A stretch of 64,000 nt of DNA from Joostella atrarenae (GTDB lineage: Bacteria; Bacteroidota; Bacteroidia; Flavobacteriales; Flavobacteriaceae), in contig NZ_JAETXX010000010.1 of the NCBI RefSeq assembly GCF_021764745.1, positions 62,001 through 126,000 on the forward strand, read 5' to 3'. Below, one piece after another: positions 43,706 through 52,917 of this stretch (the first letter of the stretch is position 1; each line of letters opens with the position of its first letter). Both the position numbers and the translations under genes were made by a program. The notes beneath the pieces are model-generated. The model made no database searches and was not told where the DNA came from. It saw only the letters and a list, made by a program, of their open reading frames with translations.

Positions 43706-43864
43706 ATGAGTATTTGGAGAGTATTACTTTCAATCTTTTTCCCGCCTTTAGCTGTATTAGACAAAGGGTGCGGATCTATTATAATTGTCTTCTTATTAAC
43801 TCTCTGCGGATGGATTCCGGGAGTGATAGCAGCTTTAGTTATTTTAAATAATCCTAATAGATAA
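43706..43864 (+). CDS. YqaE/Pmp3-family small membrane protein
   Basis: A 52-aa open frame begins 'MSIWRVLLSIFFPPLAV' and continues with 'LLTLCGWIPGVIAALVIL' and 'NPNR'. This is the Pmp3/YqaE (UPF0057) pattern: a first helix with 'FFPPLAV', a short loop 'DKGCGS' and a second helix with 'GWIPGVIHA'-like sequence. These proteolipids modulate membrane potential and respond to salt or cold in yeast and plants; the bacterial role is less clear. It has its own promoter and stands between a terminator and the next gene, so it is monocistronic. Confidence 0.9.
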   Translation: MSIWRVLLSIFFPPLAVLDKGCGSIIIVFLLTLCGWIPGVIAALVILNNPNR

Positions 43865-43950
43865 TATTTAGGTAAAGCGAATAAAAAAATAGCACAATTA
43901 CTAAATTGTAAAATAGTACCTTTATCAACAAGGTTTTTTAAAATATGTAA

Positions 43951-44718
43951 ATGTTTAAGTTACTATGCTTTGTTGCGCTTTTGTGCGTTTTTTTATTATC
44001 TAGTTGTGTTTTTACTGAAGAAATTTATTTCAAAGGAGAGGAGCACGGGAAGGTTAATTTAGAATTCGATGGTAAAAAATTCATGGAATATGCTATTTCT
44101 GGAAGTCAGCAATTAGATACTACTCCTAGGGTATTGGATACAACTATTTTGGTAAAGGATTATTTAAGAATTCAAAAAGATAGTATAGAGCAATTTTTAC
44201 CAAAAAATTTACAAAAAAAAATGGAGTCGGTTGCTGGGATAAAAATTCATAACTATACTAATCTTAAGGATTCAGAGCTAAAAGTAAATTTGTATCAAGA
44301 TTTTTATTCAATAAAGAATTTAGGAGACGTTTTTGGTAACATCTATACTCTTATGGTAGCAGGATATTTAGCTTCTTATAGAGATAATGCTGTATTAATA
44401 CCTACCCTTACAAATAAATCTTTATCTCATGTTATCTATTCTTATAAAGAAAATGTATTTACTAGAAAAACAGTGGTTTTGGATGAAGAAAAATATGTTT
44501 CAATAAGAAATGATTTAAGGGAGATATACAAAGGAAGGGCGGATCTTAGGGAATCTTCCTACGTGTTAAAGTATCATTTTTCGAAGAAAATAGAATCTGT
44601 CTCATTTTATAACCCTACATATAGTGATGATAAAAAAACTGTTACAATTGTTGTAGATTTGTATGATTATGCAACAGATCCCTATCTGTTAAATTTAGAA
44701 ATTGTTTTAGAAAAATAA
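43951..44718 (+). CDS. Lipoprotein of unknown function
   Basis: This 255-aa protein has a lipoprotein signal peptide with lipobox 'LLSSC' (Cys19), so it is membrane-anchored. The mature part mixes alpha and beta segments ('GKVNLEFDGKKFMEYAISGS', 'DVFGNIYTLMVAGYL', 'VTIVVDLYDYATDPYLLNLEIVLEK' at the end). No domain was recognised. It lies 3 bp before lipB, which suggests co-transcription, though no functional link is evident. Confidence 0.8.
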   Translation: MFKLLCFVALLCVFLLSSCVFTEEIYFKGEEHGKVNLEFDGKKFMEYAISGSQQLDTTPRVLDTTILVKDYLRIQKDSIEQFLPKNLQKKMESVAGIKIHNYTNLKDSELKVNLYQDFYSIKNLGDVFGNIYTLMVAGYLASYRDNAVLIPTLTNKSLSHVIYSYKENVFTRKTVVLDEEKYVSIRNDLREIYKGRADLRESSYVLKYHFSKKIESVSFYNPTYSDDKKTVTIVVDLYDYATDPYLLNLEIVLEK

Positions 44719-44721
44719 GGT

Positions 44722-45429
44722 TTGAATAAGAAAGTAGTATTGCAGGATTTAGGTCTCAAAGACTATAAGGAAACTTGGGATTATCAAGAATCGATTTTTA
44801 AGGAGATATTAGATATTAAAATTAGAAATCGCCGCGAAGAATTAAACTTACAGACTCCAAACTATTTTTTGTTTGTAGAGCATCCGCATGTATATACATT
44901 AGGGAAAAGTGGAGATCTTTCTAATTTACTTCTTAATGAAAGTCAGTTGAAAGAAAAAGGAGCCACGTTCTATAAGATAAATAGAGGAGGAGATATTACC
45001 TACCATGGGCCAGGGCAGATTGTAGGATATCCTATTTTAGATTTGGATAATTTTTTTACTGATATTCATAAGTACTTACGTTTCTTAGAGGAAGTTATCA
45101 TTCTTACTTTGGATGAATATGGAGTCGTTGCAACACGAAGTGAAGGAGAAACAGGAGTGTGGATTGATGTAGGGACTCCGTTTGCAAGAAAAATTTGCGC
45201 CATGGGAGTTCGTGCTTCTCGTTGGGTTACTATGCATGGATTTGCGTTGAATGTAAATGCAAATTTGGGTTATTTCGATAATATTATTCCATGTGGGATT
45301 CGTGGAAAGGGAGTAACTTCTCTCAATGTAGAATTAGGAAAAACCACTGTTAATGAAGCTGAGGTGAAATTAAAAATTCAGAAACATTTTCAGGAGCTTT
45401 TTGAAGCTACTTTTATAGATAAATTATAA
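44722..45429 (+). CDS. lipB: Octanoyltransferase, with a TTG start
   Basis: LipB (235 aa) moves octanoyl from ACP to lipoyl domains, the first step of lipoylation before LipA. Motifs are 'RGGDITYHGPGQIVGYPI' (88-105), Lys157 in 'ARKICAMGVR' and catalytic Cys191 in 'NIIPCGIRGKGVTSL', equal to the E. coli Lys/Cys pair. The first usable codon is TTG at 44722; no in-frame ATG or GTG lies before the conserved region, and an AAGG precedes it. It follows the lipoprotein gene by 3 bp, so translation is likely coupled. Confidence 0.94.
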   Translation: MNKKVVLQDLGLKDYKETWDYQESIFKEILDIKIRNRREELNLQTPNYFLFVEHPHVYTLGKSGDLSNLLLNESQLKEKGATFYKINRGGDITYHGPGQIVGYPILDLDNFFTDIHKYLRFLEEVIILTLDEYGVVATRSEGETGVWIDVGTPFARKICAMGVRASRWVTMHGFALNVNANLGYFDNIIPCGIRGKGVTSLNVELGKTTVNEAEVKLKIQKHFQELFEATFIDKL

Positions 45430-45444
45430 GTTGAAAACTTACAT

Positions 45445-45488
45445 AAAAAAGGAAGGATTGGCTCAATAAGCTAATCCTTCCTTTTTTT
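45445..45488. terminator. Bidirectional terminator between lipB and the large lipoprotein gene
   Basis: The stem AAAAAAGGAAGGATTGGCT / AGCTAATCCTTCCTTTTTT (one G-T pair), 5-nt loop, lies between convergent genes. Confidence 0.92.
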
Positions 45489-45510
45489 AATCAATTTTAG
45501 ATTTTAATAT

Positions 45511-47958
45511 TTAATTTATCTTATAACATATTATAGAGTTTTTATCACCTACAGTAACCATTTCTAGTCTTTTGTCATTATCTATATCTGCCAAATCAAT
45601 TGCTGAATCTCCATAAACAGGGAAGTTTTTTACAAGCGCAGCATTGCTGTCAAATAAATAAACTTTATGTGTCTGCTTATCGGTTACAGTAACGTAAATC
45701 TTGTCATTGATATAAAAAATCTTAGGCTTTGTGTAGATTCCAAAATCTAATGTTGCTTTATTGTCTTTAATGGTTAATATGTTATCAGAAATAGTAGCCA
45801 AGGTATTCGATGTAGCATCGATTAGATGATTTTCTTTCAATCCTAATTCAATTTTATTTAACCCACCTTTTTGATCTACTTGAATTAAATCCCCTGAAGT
45901 GTTTGTAGTAGTAAATTTCTTGTCATATAAATAAACTTCATTTCCTGAAAAATCTATAGACCCACGGGTTCGGATTCTTAAATCTCCTGTGCGGTGAAGA
46001 ATATCTAGTTTTCCGTCACTCTCTTGGAGGATAATATAATCTTTGTTTCCAATACGTATATGCTTCGGACTATTAATAATTGTGTTCTCCGTTTCGTCTA
46101 GAATAAAACCGGTTACAACCTTACCATAACGGTTGTGCATTTCTATTTTTTTACCCATAACAATAACAAAACGATAATCTTTGTTGTTGCTATAGTCAAA
46201 AACAGCTAAAGGTTGCGTTATCGTATTTTTAAAATCGATAGGGAATGGAGATACTTCGTTTCCGTTCCTGTCTAAGATCACCATTTTGTCGGTTGTATTA
46301 AATGCTAATTGTAAACGTCCATTTCTGTACAAATCTACTTGAGAGATTTCGCCTAAAATTTTACCATTTAATTCCTTTTTCCAAAGGACTTTACCATCTG
46401 TAGCGATTAAATAAAGATTGTTTTCAACATCTTGAACTACAATTTCCTTCTTTTTTGTGTAGTGATTTAAAACAAACTGGGGTTTTGTAGCGATTTCAGC
46501 ATCTAAAGTAGTATTGTAAACCTGCGTAATGATATTAGAGTTAACTGTAGAAGTATTTGCTTTTTTAAGTAACGCATGGAAATGAGCAAAATCCCCCTCG
46601 GCAATATATTGAAACGCAATAAATTTATAATCTTTAAAAGATTCTTTAGCAATAGTCTCTTTGAATTCTTCACTAAGTATCGCGTCATTCTCTTTTAACT
46701 TTTCTAAGTTACCAATAACTAATATCGAAGATTCGTCTGCTAATTCATTCCGTAAATTCTTGTAAGAAGGCAGCTGCGAAAGTGTAGCGCTATTCTGATA
46801 GTTAGAAATGAGGTCTTCTATTAAACTCATATCTTCAGTGAAGACATAGAAATCAGCTATTTTTGCAACATAATTTGTAGGAATTCCTTCAGTAATCTTT
46901 GAAAAGTGGGTTTTTATTAGGCTGTTTTCGTTTAATTTCCATATTGAATAGTCTCGGTATTTTTCTTCAGTAATTACAAATTTCTGCAACCGATCTTCAA
47001 AATCTATATTGTCACTTACTGTAAAAGCAAAAGCTTTTTCTTCTTGGAATCCCATTTCAATCATTTCTGTTGTCTTATGAAATAAGGAGTCTTTAGTTTG
47101 TGGAATTTTAGATTCATTCCCTTTTAATGCTGGGTAAGCCAAATAATAAGATGCGCTTAATGGGACAATTTCAGCAGCATAACTAGTTGCAGGTGTACTA
47201 TTTTTAAATGTATTAAGAGTATTGCTTATAGAGTCACTGGCAATAGCAATCCCATTTAATTTTATATAGTCTTGAGCAATATTTGAGTCGAAAGAAGTCC
47301 AGTCGTTAAATTCAGTGAGATTATTAGCAAGGTCTTCAGATAACACATTATTAAAGAAACTTTTTCCTTTTTTGTGATTGATGAATAAATTGGCAGGAAC
47401 ATTTGTCTGTGCTACTTGGTAAAGTTTTTTTAGTTTAGGATTGGCTTCTAAATTTTCAGAATTTCTAATGAGGTTCTCAATAATCAATCTTGAGGAAGAA
47501 CCCACAAAGTGATCTCCTAGAGAAGTGCTAAATAATTTTTTGTCAGCAATAGTAAGGACCTTAATATTTGCTCCTTCGTAGGAAATAGTTTTAATGTCTC
47601 TGCTTATTGTGGAGTCTATATTAAATAGATCGTTATGATTTTTACTTATAAAAGTATAATCGAAAGCATCTTTTCCAACCTCATTGAAAGCTAGAATGGA
47701 AGGGCTTTTAGGATTTAAATATTTTAAGGTTTTTAATAAGGTTGTTGAATTTTGATATGGACTACTCTTTTTCAATAGCTTGATAAAATCGTTATTAATC
47801 AATTCACTTCTGAAAGATTGGTAATCATTAATTTTTATTACAGCTGTAGCATTTCTTGGGGTATATGCAATTAAATCATCTGGAGTAATTGCGGTTTTTT
47901 GCTTGCATGATAAAAGCAAAAAAGATGATATAATAAGGAGTCCTATAAGTTGCTTCAT
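45511..47958 (-). CDS. Large lipoprotein with C-terminal propeller-like repeats, function unknown
   Basis: This 815-aa protein has lipobox 'LLLSC' (Cys18). The N-terminal 500 residues contain no domain I recognise. The C-terminal 300 residues repeat short beta blades such as 'VLWKKELNGKIL', 'MVILDRNGNEVSPFP', 'KIEMHNRYGKVVTGF' and 'VYLFDSNAALVKNFP', ending with 'AIDLADIDNDKRLEMVTVGD', an FG-GAP/PQQ-like propeller pattern. It probably sits on the periplasmic side or surface of the outer membrane. It has its own promoter. From memory, similar genes adjoin rnhB in related genomes; here rnhB is on the same strand 11 kb away. Confidence 0.75.
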   Translation of the reverse strand: MKQLIGLLIISSFLLLSCKQKTAITPDDLIAYTPRNATAVIKINDYQSFRSELINNDFIKLLKKSSPYQNSTTLLKTLKYLNPKSPSILAFNEVGKDAFDYTFISKNHNDLFNIDSTISRDIKTISYEGANIKVLTIADKKLFSTSLGDHFVGSSSRLIIENLIRNSENLEANPKLKKLYQVAQTNVPANLFINHKKGKSFFNNVLSEDLANNLTEFNDWTSFDSNIAQDYIKLNGIAIASDSISNTLNTFKNSTPATSYAAEIVPLSASYYLAYPALKGNESKIPQTKDSLFHKTTEMIEMGFQEEKAFAFTVSDNIDFEDRLQKFVITEEKYRDYSIWKLNENSLIKTHFSKITEGIPTNYVAKIADFYVFTEDMSLIEDLISNYQNSATLSQLPSYKNLRNELADESSILVIGNLEKLKENDAILSEEFKETIAKESFKDYKFIAFQYIAEGDFAHFHALLKKANTSTVNSNIITQVYNTTLDAEIATKPQFVLNHYTKKKEIVVQDVENNLYLIATDGKVLWKKELNGKILGEISQVDLYRNGRLQLAFNTTDKMVILDRNGNEVSPFPIDFKNTITQPLAVFDYSNNKDYRFVIVMGKKIEMHNRYGKVVTGFILDETENTIINSPKHIRIGNKDYIILQESDGKLDILHRTGDLRIRTRGSIDFSGNEVYLYDKKFTTTNTSGDLIQVDQKGGLNKIELGLKENHLIDATSNTLATISDNILTIKDNKATLDFGIYTKPKIFYINDKIYVTVTDKQTHKVYLFDSNAALVKNFPVYGDSAIDLADIDNDKRLEMVTVGDKNSIICYKIN

Positions 47959-47976
47959 TGAATTGTTAATTTATAA

Positions 47977-47984
47977 CAAAAGTA
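47977..47984 (-). promoter_or_regulatory. Promoter -7 element of the large lipoprotein gene
   Basis: The minus strand reads TACTTTTG, an exact TANNTTTG match, 18 bp before the start. Confidence 0.5.
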
Positions 47985-48062
47985 TAGTTTACAGGGTTAA
48001 AAAAATATAAAAGCAGTGAATTTTAAGAATTTGTTGTGTTAAAGAATTTATAAAAATTATGT

Positions 48063-48090
48063 GTTAAATTAAGTTAAAATATAATTTAAC
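48063..48090. repeat. AT-rich inverted repeat upstream of the first SusC gene
   Basis: GTTAAATTA (48063-48071) and TAATTTAAC (48082-48090) are perfect complements with a 10-nt spacer. It lies in the 276-bp gap between the lipoprotein and SusC genes, which holds no gene. Confidence 0.45.
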
Positions 48091-48187
48091 AAGTTTTTTA
48101 CTACATAAATATTTTTTTTCACACATTTTGAGATTATATATTCTTCATTAAACGTAGTATTTTCTCTTATTTTTCTTTCTTTAATTA

Positions 48188-48560
48188 AGATATATTTATG
48201 ATATTGCTAAACGCTAATTCAAATTAATTAAAATATGAGATCGAAGTTTACTTGGATACTAACGCTTTTTATGGCGTTAGTTTTACAATTCTCCTATGGA
48301 CAGGAGAAAACAATTACGGGGGTCATTACAGATCAAGATGGTTTGCCTTTACCCGGAGCAAATATTACTGTTAAAGGTACGTCCACAGGTACCCAAACAG
48401 ATTTTGATGGAAATTATTCAATTTCTGCAGCTGTGGGGAAAGTATTAGTATATTCTTATGTAGGTCAACAAACCGAAGAAAGAACAGTTGGGGCTGCAAG
48501 TACTATTAACATATCGCTAGAGCAAGATGCCCAAGCTTTAGAGGAAGTAATAGTGTTAGG
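48188..48560 (+). repeat. First copy of the shared SusC 5' module
   Basis: Leader and first ~105 codons of the first SusC gene, near-identical to 52918-53292. The 26 bp just before and including the start codon are the same apart from single changes, and long stretches of the coding part are identical. Confidence 0.85.
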
Positions 48561-51288
48561 GTACAGTAAAAAAGAAGCTTATGAGGTTACAGGATCTTCA
48601 GTTCAGGTTTCTGGAGAAGAAATAGCAGAGATACAATTGCCATCTGTAGAGCAAGCTTTACAAGGTAAAGTTGCTGGGGTTCAAATATCAAATGCATCAG
48701 GTACACCTGGTTCAGTACAAGATATAAGAATTCGTGGAGTTGGTTCTATCAATGCAAGTAATCAACCTTTATTTGTGATAGATGGAGTTCCTGTTATTAA
48801 TGATGATTTATCAGGGAGTGAGAATGTAAGTACATTTAATCCTTTGGCATCTATTAATAGTCAGGATATTGCAAGTATGACTGTTTTAAAGGATGCATCA
48901 GCTACAGCAGCCTATGGGGCAAGAGGATCTAATGGGGTTATAGTAATTACAACAAAGTCAGGTTCTAATAAAGGAAAGACTTCATTTACATTTACTTCAA
49001 ATGTTGGATTCCAAAACGATGCTTACAATAAAAGAGATGTATTAACTGGAGCACAGAGATTAGAGTTGTTAAATGAGTCTTTAGTAAATTCATATTCTGA
49101 TTTTGGATTTACAGAGGATAATGCTATTCAATTAGGAGTAGATTTTGGATTGCTTCCAGCTGCAACGTTAGATTATGATGGTACAGATTATGATTGGCCA
49201 GGGGAATTAAGTAGAAGAAACCCTACAATTCAGAATTATAATTTTTCTGCATCTGGAGGAGATGAGATAAACACGTTTTATGCTTCCTTGGGTTATAATA
49301 AAACTGATGGTACCGTTATTGGAGCTGACTTTGAAAGGGTAAGTGGGGTTTTTAGATACAATAGAAAACTCACTGATAATGTTGATTTTTCTACATCTAT
49401 GAATGTTTCTAATACTGTACAGAATCCTATTTTAGAGGGAGGGACTTTCTTTTCTAATCCTTTTATTACAAGAGTTTTGATGAACCCTTTTAATAACCCT
49501 TATAATGAGGATGGAAGTTATAATACAGATCTACCATTTGGAAGTTTACCTAATGTGCTGTATGTATTAGATAATAACATTGCAAGAAATGAATTGACAA
49601 GAGCAATATCCAATACGAATGTAGATTGGAAGTTCACAGACAACTTAACTTTCTCTACAAGATTTGGGATGGACTTAGCTTTGTTAGATTATAAATCATA
49701 TAGAAATAGAGTGGAAGGAGATGCTGAGGATACAGGAGGAGATGTTACGGTGTCAAATGAGAAAAATTACAATTTTGTATTGCAGAACTCTTTAAATTAT
49801 AATTTTAAATTAGGGGAGAAGAATAATTTTGATGTTACTGGTTTATTTGAGTATCAAAAAAATCAAAATTCATATTTAGGAGGTTTTGGAGAAAACTTCC
49901 CAGTAGATGGATTGACAAATTTAGAATCAGCAGGTTCTAACTTTGATGCGGATTCTTACTTTACAGACTGGTATAATGTTTCTTATTTAGGTCTATTGAG
50001 CTATAATTATGATGGTAGGTATGTTGTAGATGCTACATACAGACGTGAAGGATCAAGTAGGTTTGCAGAAGGAGAACGTTACGGTGATTTTGGTTCTGTT
50101 GGAGCTGCTTGGAATATCCATAGAGAGGCTTTTATGAGTGGAAGTTTGTTTAATGAGCTTAAGGTAAGAGGTTCGTATGGTATCACGGGTAATAACTCAA
50201 TTGATGAGAATCAGTACCAAGCATTACTTGCTTATTCTGCAGATTATGCAGGTAGTGGAGCAGGTTTTCCTTCTCAATTTGGAAACCCAGCATTAACATG
50301 GGAAAAAGGAGCAACTTATGATGTAGGTTTAGATTTTGGGATTGCTAATAATAGAGTATCAGGATCATTTGCATATTATAACCGTAGAACATACGATTTA
50401 CTTCAAGATGTTCCATTATCTTTTACAACTGGGTTTGCATCACAGCAACAGAATGTTGGAGAAATGGTTAATAAAGGATTTGAGGTGCAGTTAAGTGCAG
50501 ACATAATTAGAACAGATAACTTCAGATGGAATATATCTGGAAACGTAGGAACAGTAGATAATGAAGTAACGGAGTTAGCTCAAGATGCAAATGGAGTTGA
50601 TATTAACCCTTCAGCAGGTAGTTCTTATACAACTACAGAGGTAGGACTTCCTTTACGATCTTGGTATATGAGAACATGGGCAGGTGTTAACACGGAAACA
50701 GGAGCTCCAGAATGGTACATAAATGGTGTTGATGGAGAAACTACTTCAAATTATAATGAGGCAGAACGTGTAAATCAAGGTTCAGCTATTCCTAAATATA
50801 CAGCAGGTTTATCAACTAAAGTTGAGTACAAGGGATTCTTTTTTAATGTTGATTTGTATGCAGCTGGTGGACATAAAATTTATGAGCAGTATGCACAGTT
50901 TTATATGAGAACTAACAGTTTTACGTTGGGGACTTATAATGGAGCGGCTGAGTTAATGGATAGATGGCAGCAGCCAGGAGATGTTACAGATGTTCCTAAA
51001 TTAGCATATGGTTCGTCAGATAATTTCCAAGCAACTAGTTCTAGACATTTATTTGATGGAGATTTTATCCGTTTAAGAAATGTAGCTTTAGGGTATAACT
51101 TACCATCAAGATATGTAGATAGGGTAGGATTAGATGGTCTTACATTTACTTTACGAGGGACTAATGTTGGTACATGGGTTAAGGATGATGGCTTGCTGTT
51201 AGATCCTGAAGTTCGTGCTGATGGATTTACAAGATTGACAACACCTCCAACTGAATCTTATACATTGGGAGTAACTTTAAAATTTTAA
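48235..51288 (+). CDS. SusC/RagA family TonB-linked outer membrane protein
   Basis: This 1017-aa TonB-dependent transporter has a signal peptide (1-22, 'FSYGQ'), a carboxypeptidase-D-like regulatory domain (about 24-100, 'GVITDQDGLPLPGANI'), a TonB-box-like segment 'EEVIVLGYS', a plug with 'DIRIRGVGSINASNQPLFVI' and 'AYGARGSNGVIVITTKSG', and a beta-barrel that ends in 'SYTLGVTLKF'. It imports an oligomeric nutrient with the SusD lipoprotein encoded 3 bp downstream. No glycosidase, peptidase, sulfatase or linked regulator is adjacent, so the substrate cannot be assigned. Confidence 0.95.
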   Translation: MRSKFTWILTLFMALVLQFSYGQEKTITGVITDQDGLPLPGANITVKGTSTGTQTDFDGNYSISAAVGKVLVYSYVGQQTEERTVGAASTINISLEQDAQALEEVIVLGYSKKEAYEVTGSSVQVSGEEIAEIQLPSVEQALQGKVAGVQISNASGTPGSVQDIRIRGVGSINASNQPLFVIDGVPVINDDLSGSENVSTFNPLASINSQDIASMTVLKDASATAAYGARGSNGVIVITTKSGSNKGKTSFTFTSNVGFQNDAYNKRDVLTGAQRLELLNESLVNSYSDFGFTEDNAIQLGVDFGLLPAATLDYDGTDYDWPGELSRRNPTIQNYNFSASGGDEINTFYASLGYNKTDGTVIGADFERVSGVFRYNRKLTDNVDFSTSMNVSNTVQNPILEGGTFFSNPFITRVLMNPFNNPYNEDGSYNTDLPFGSLPNVLYVLDNNIARNELTRAISNTNVDWKFTDNLTFSTRFGMDLALLDYKSYRNRVEGDAEDTGGDVTVSNEKNYNFVLQNSLNYNFKLGEKNNFDVTGLFEYQKNQNSYLGGFGENFPVDGLTNLESAGSNFDADSYFTDWYNVSYLGLLSYNYDGRYVVDATYRREGSSRFAEGERYGDFGSVGAAWNIHREAFMSGSLFNELKVRGSYGITGNNSIDENQYQALLAYSADYAGSGAGFPSQFGNPALTWEKGATYDVGLDFGIANNRVSGSFAYYNRRTYDLLQDVPLSFTTGFASQQQNVGEMVNKGFEVQLSADIIRTDNFRWNISGNVGTVDNEVTELAQDANGVDINPSAGSSYTTTEVGLPLRSWYMRTWAGVNTETGAPEWYINGVDGETTSNYNEAERVNQGSAIPKYTAGLSTKVEYKGFFFNVDLYAAGGHKIYEQYAQFYMRTNSFTLGTYNGAAELMDRWQQPGDVTDVPKLAYGSSDNFQATSSRHLFDGDFIRLRNVALGYNLPSRYVDRVGLDGLTFTLRGTNVGTWVKDDGLLLDPEVRADGFTRLTTPPTESYTLGVTLKF

Positions 51289-51291
51289 AAA

Positions 51292-52689
51292 ATGAAAAGA
51301 AATATATATAAAATCACATTATGTTTAATGCTAAGTTTCTTGGCATTCTCATGTACAGAAGAAGATCTAGACCCTACATTGTCTCAAAATAAAGATATAG
51401 AGACTAATATAACATCTGTAGGAGATTTAGAAGCGTTACTCAAAGGCGCTTACAATAGAATGTCTATCTCAACATATTATGGCAGAGATGTTATAATATT
51501 TGATGAAGTTCGCTCTGATAACGCCTATTCAAATGCTAATTCAAATAGATTTGTGAATGTAGCAGAAATGAATTTAACAATAGAAGCAGCATATGCTTCA
51601 GATACTTGGCAACAGATATATGCTACAATTGCTTCTGCTAATATAATTATTGGAGCAGAGGTGTCTTCAGATGATGCTGCAGAGCAACAAATGATTAACC
51701 ATATTACTGGTCAAGCCTATGCTATTAGAGCATTGGCACATTTTGACTTACTTACTTTATATGGTCAGCAAAATGTTGATGGGGGTGATATGAGTTCTCT
51801 AGGAGTACCTTATGTAGTTACTTTTAAGGATGGTGAAAATCTTTTTCCTCCAAGAAACTCTGTGCAAGAGGTAAAGGATTTGGCAGTTTCAGATCTTGAA
51901 ACCGCTAATAGTCTAATGTCTGTAGCACTTAATGATCCAGGGAAGCAATATATTACAACGTATGCTGTTGATGGTATTATGGCAAGAATTGGGTTATATT
52001 TTGAAGACTGGGATTTAGCAGAGAGTGCTGCTGGAAGAGTTGTAATGTCTTCAAAATTTGAAGTTGCTGCAAAAGATGATTTTATAGGAACTTTTAATGT
52101 AGATTCAGCACCAAATTCAGTTTTTGAGATAGCAAATTCAGATGTAGATAATCAGGGAATAGATGGTTTGGCTAACATTTATCAAGATACTAATTATGGA
52201 GATATAGCTGTATTGGAAGATTTGGTTAATATATATGAAACTGGAGACGTGAGAGGTCTTGGTGGAATTATTACTGAAGATGGAGACGGAGCATACAGAA
52301 ATACGGGTAAATATCCTAGTATTGGTGTTTTTGAAGATAATGTTTCGATTATCCGTTATGAAGAAGTTGTTCTAATTTATGCGGAAGCATTATTAGAAAA
52401 TGGTAGTTCAGAAGCTTTGACATATTTGAATATGATTCCTGAGAATAGAGGAGCAACTGCATATACTGCTGCAACTAAAGAGAATATATTATTAGAGCGT
52501 AGAAAGGAACTAGCTTTTGAAGGATTTAGATTTGATGATTTAGCTAGAACAGGAAGTGATATTCCTCTAGTAGACCCTATTTTACAAACACATGGAGGTC
52601 CTTCTTATGGTTCTTATAATTATGCATTTCCAATACCTTCTGCTGAAGTTTTAGCAAATTCAAATATTGTTCAAAATACTGGATATTAA
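51292..52689 (+). CDS. SusD/RagB family nutrient-binding lipoprotein
   Basis: This 465-aa surface lipoprotein has its lipobox Cys at 21 ('LAFSC') and SusD features: an alpha-helical TPR-like core with 'QAYAIRALAHFDLLTLYG', and the C-terminal 'ERRKELAFEGFRFDDLARTG'. It forms the lid over the SusC partner and captures the ligand at the cell surface. Closely follows SusC (3 bp) and ends before a strong terminator at 52723, so the pair is one transcription unit. Confidence 0.94.
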   Translation: MKRNIYKITLCLMLSFLAFSCTEEDLDPTLSQNKDIETNITSVGDLEALLKGAYNRMSISTYYGRDVIIFDEVRSDNAYSNANSNRFVNVAEMNLTIEAAYASDTWQQIYATIASANIIIGAEVSSDDAAEQQMINHITGQAYAIRALAHFDLLTLYGQQNVDGGDMSSLGVPYVVTFKDGENLFPPRNSVQEVKDLAVSDLETANSLMSVALNDPGKQYITTYAVDGIMARIGLYFEDWDLAESAAGRVVMSSKFEVAAKDDFIGTFNVDSAPNSVFEIANSDVDNQGIDGLANIYQDTNYGDIAVLEDLVNIYETGDVRGLGGIITEDGDGAYRNTGKYPSIGVFEDNVSIIRYEEVVLIYAEALLENGSSEALTYLNMIPENRGATAYTAATKENILLERRKELAFEGFRFDDLARTGSDIPLVDPILQTHGGPSYGSYNYAFPIPSAEVLANSNIVQNTGY

Positions 52690-52722
52690 TTATAGAAAAA
52701 ATTTAATTAATTGAAAAGTTTT

Positions 52723-52749
52723 AAAACCCGCTATCTGGCGGGTTTTTTT
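52723..52749 (+). terminator. Terminator of the first SusCD pair
   Basis: The perfect stem AAAACCCGC / GCGGGTTTT with a 6-nt loop and T run lies 33 bp past the SusD stop. Confidence 0.9.
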
Positions 52750-52917
52750 ATGATAATATTTAGAAATAGCCTTGTTATACTACCTGTAATTATTGACAAT
52801 ATTGAATCATTATTAATTTAACATGAAATAAGGTATTTAACTCGAAAGAAAAGTATACTCGCAAGTAAGTTTAAGACTACAATATTCTATATTTTATAGA
52901 AAAAATAACTTATATTA

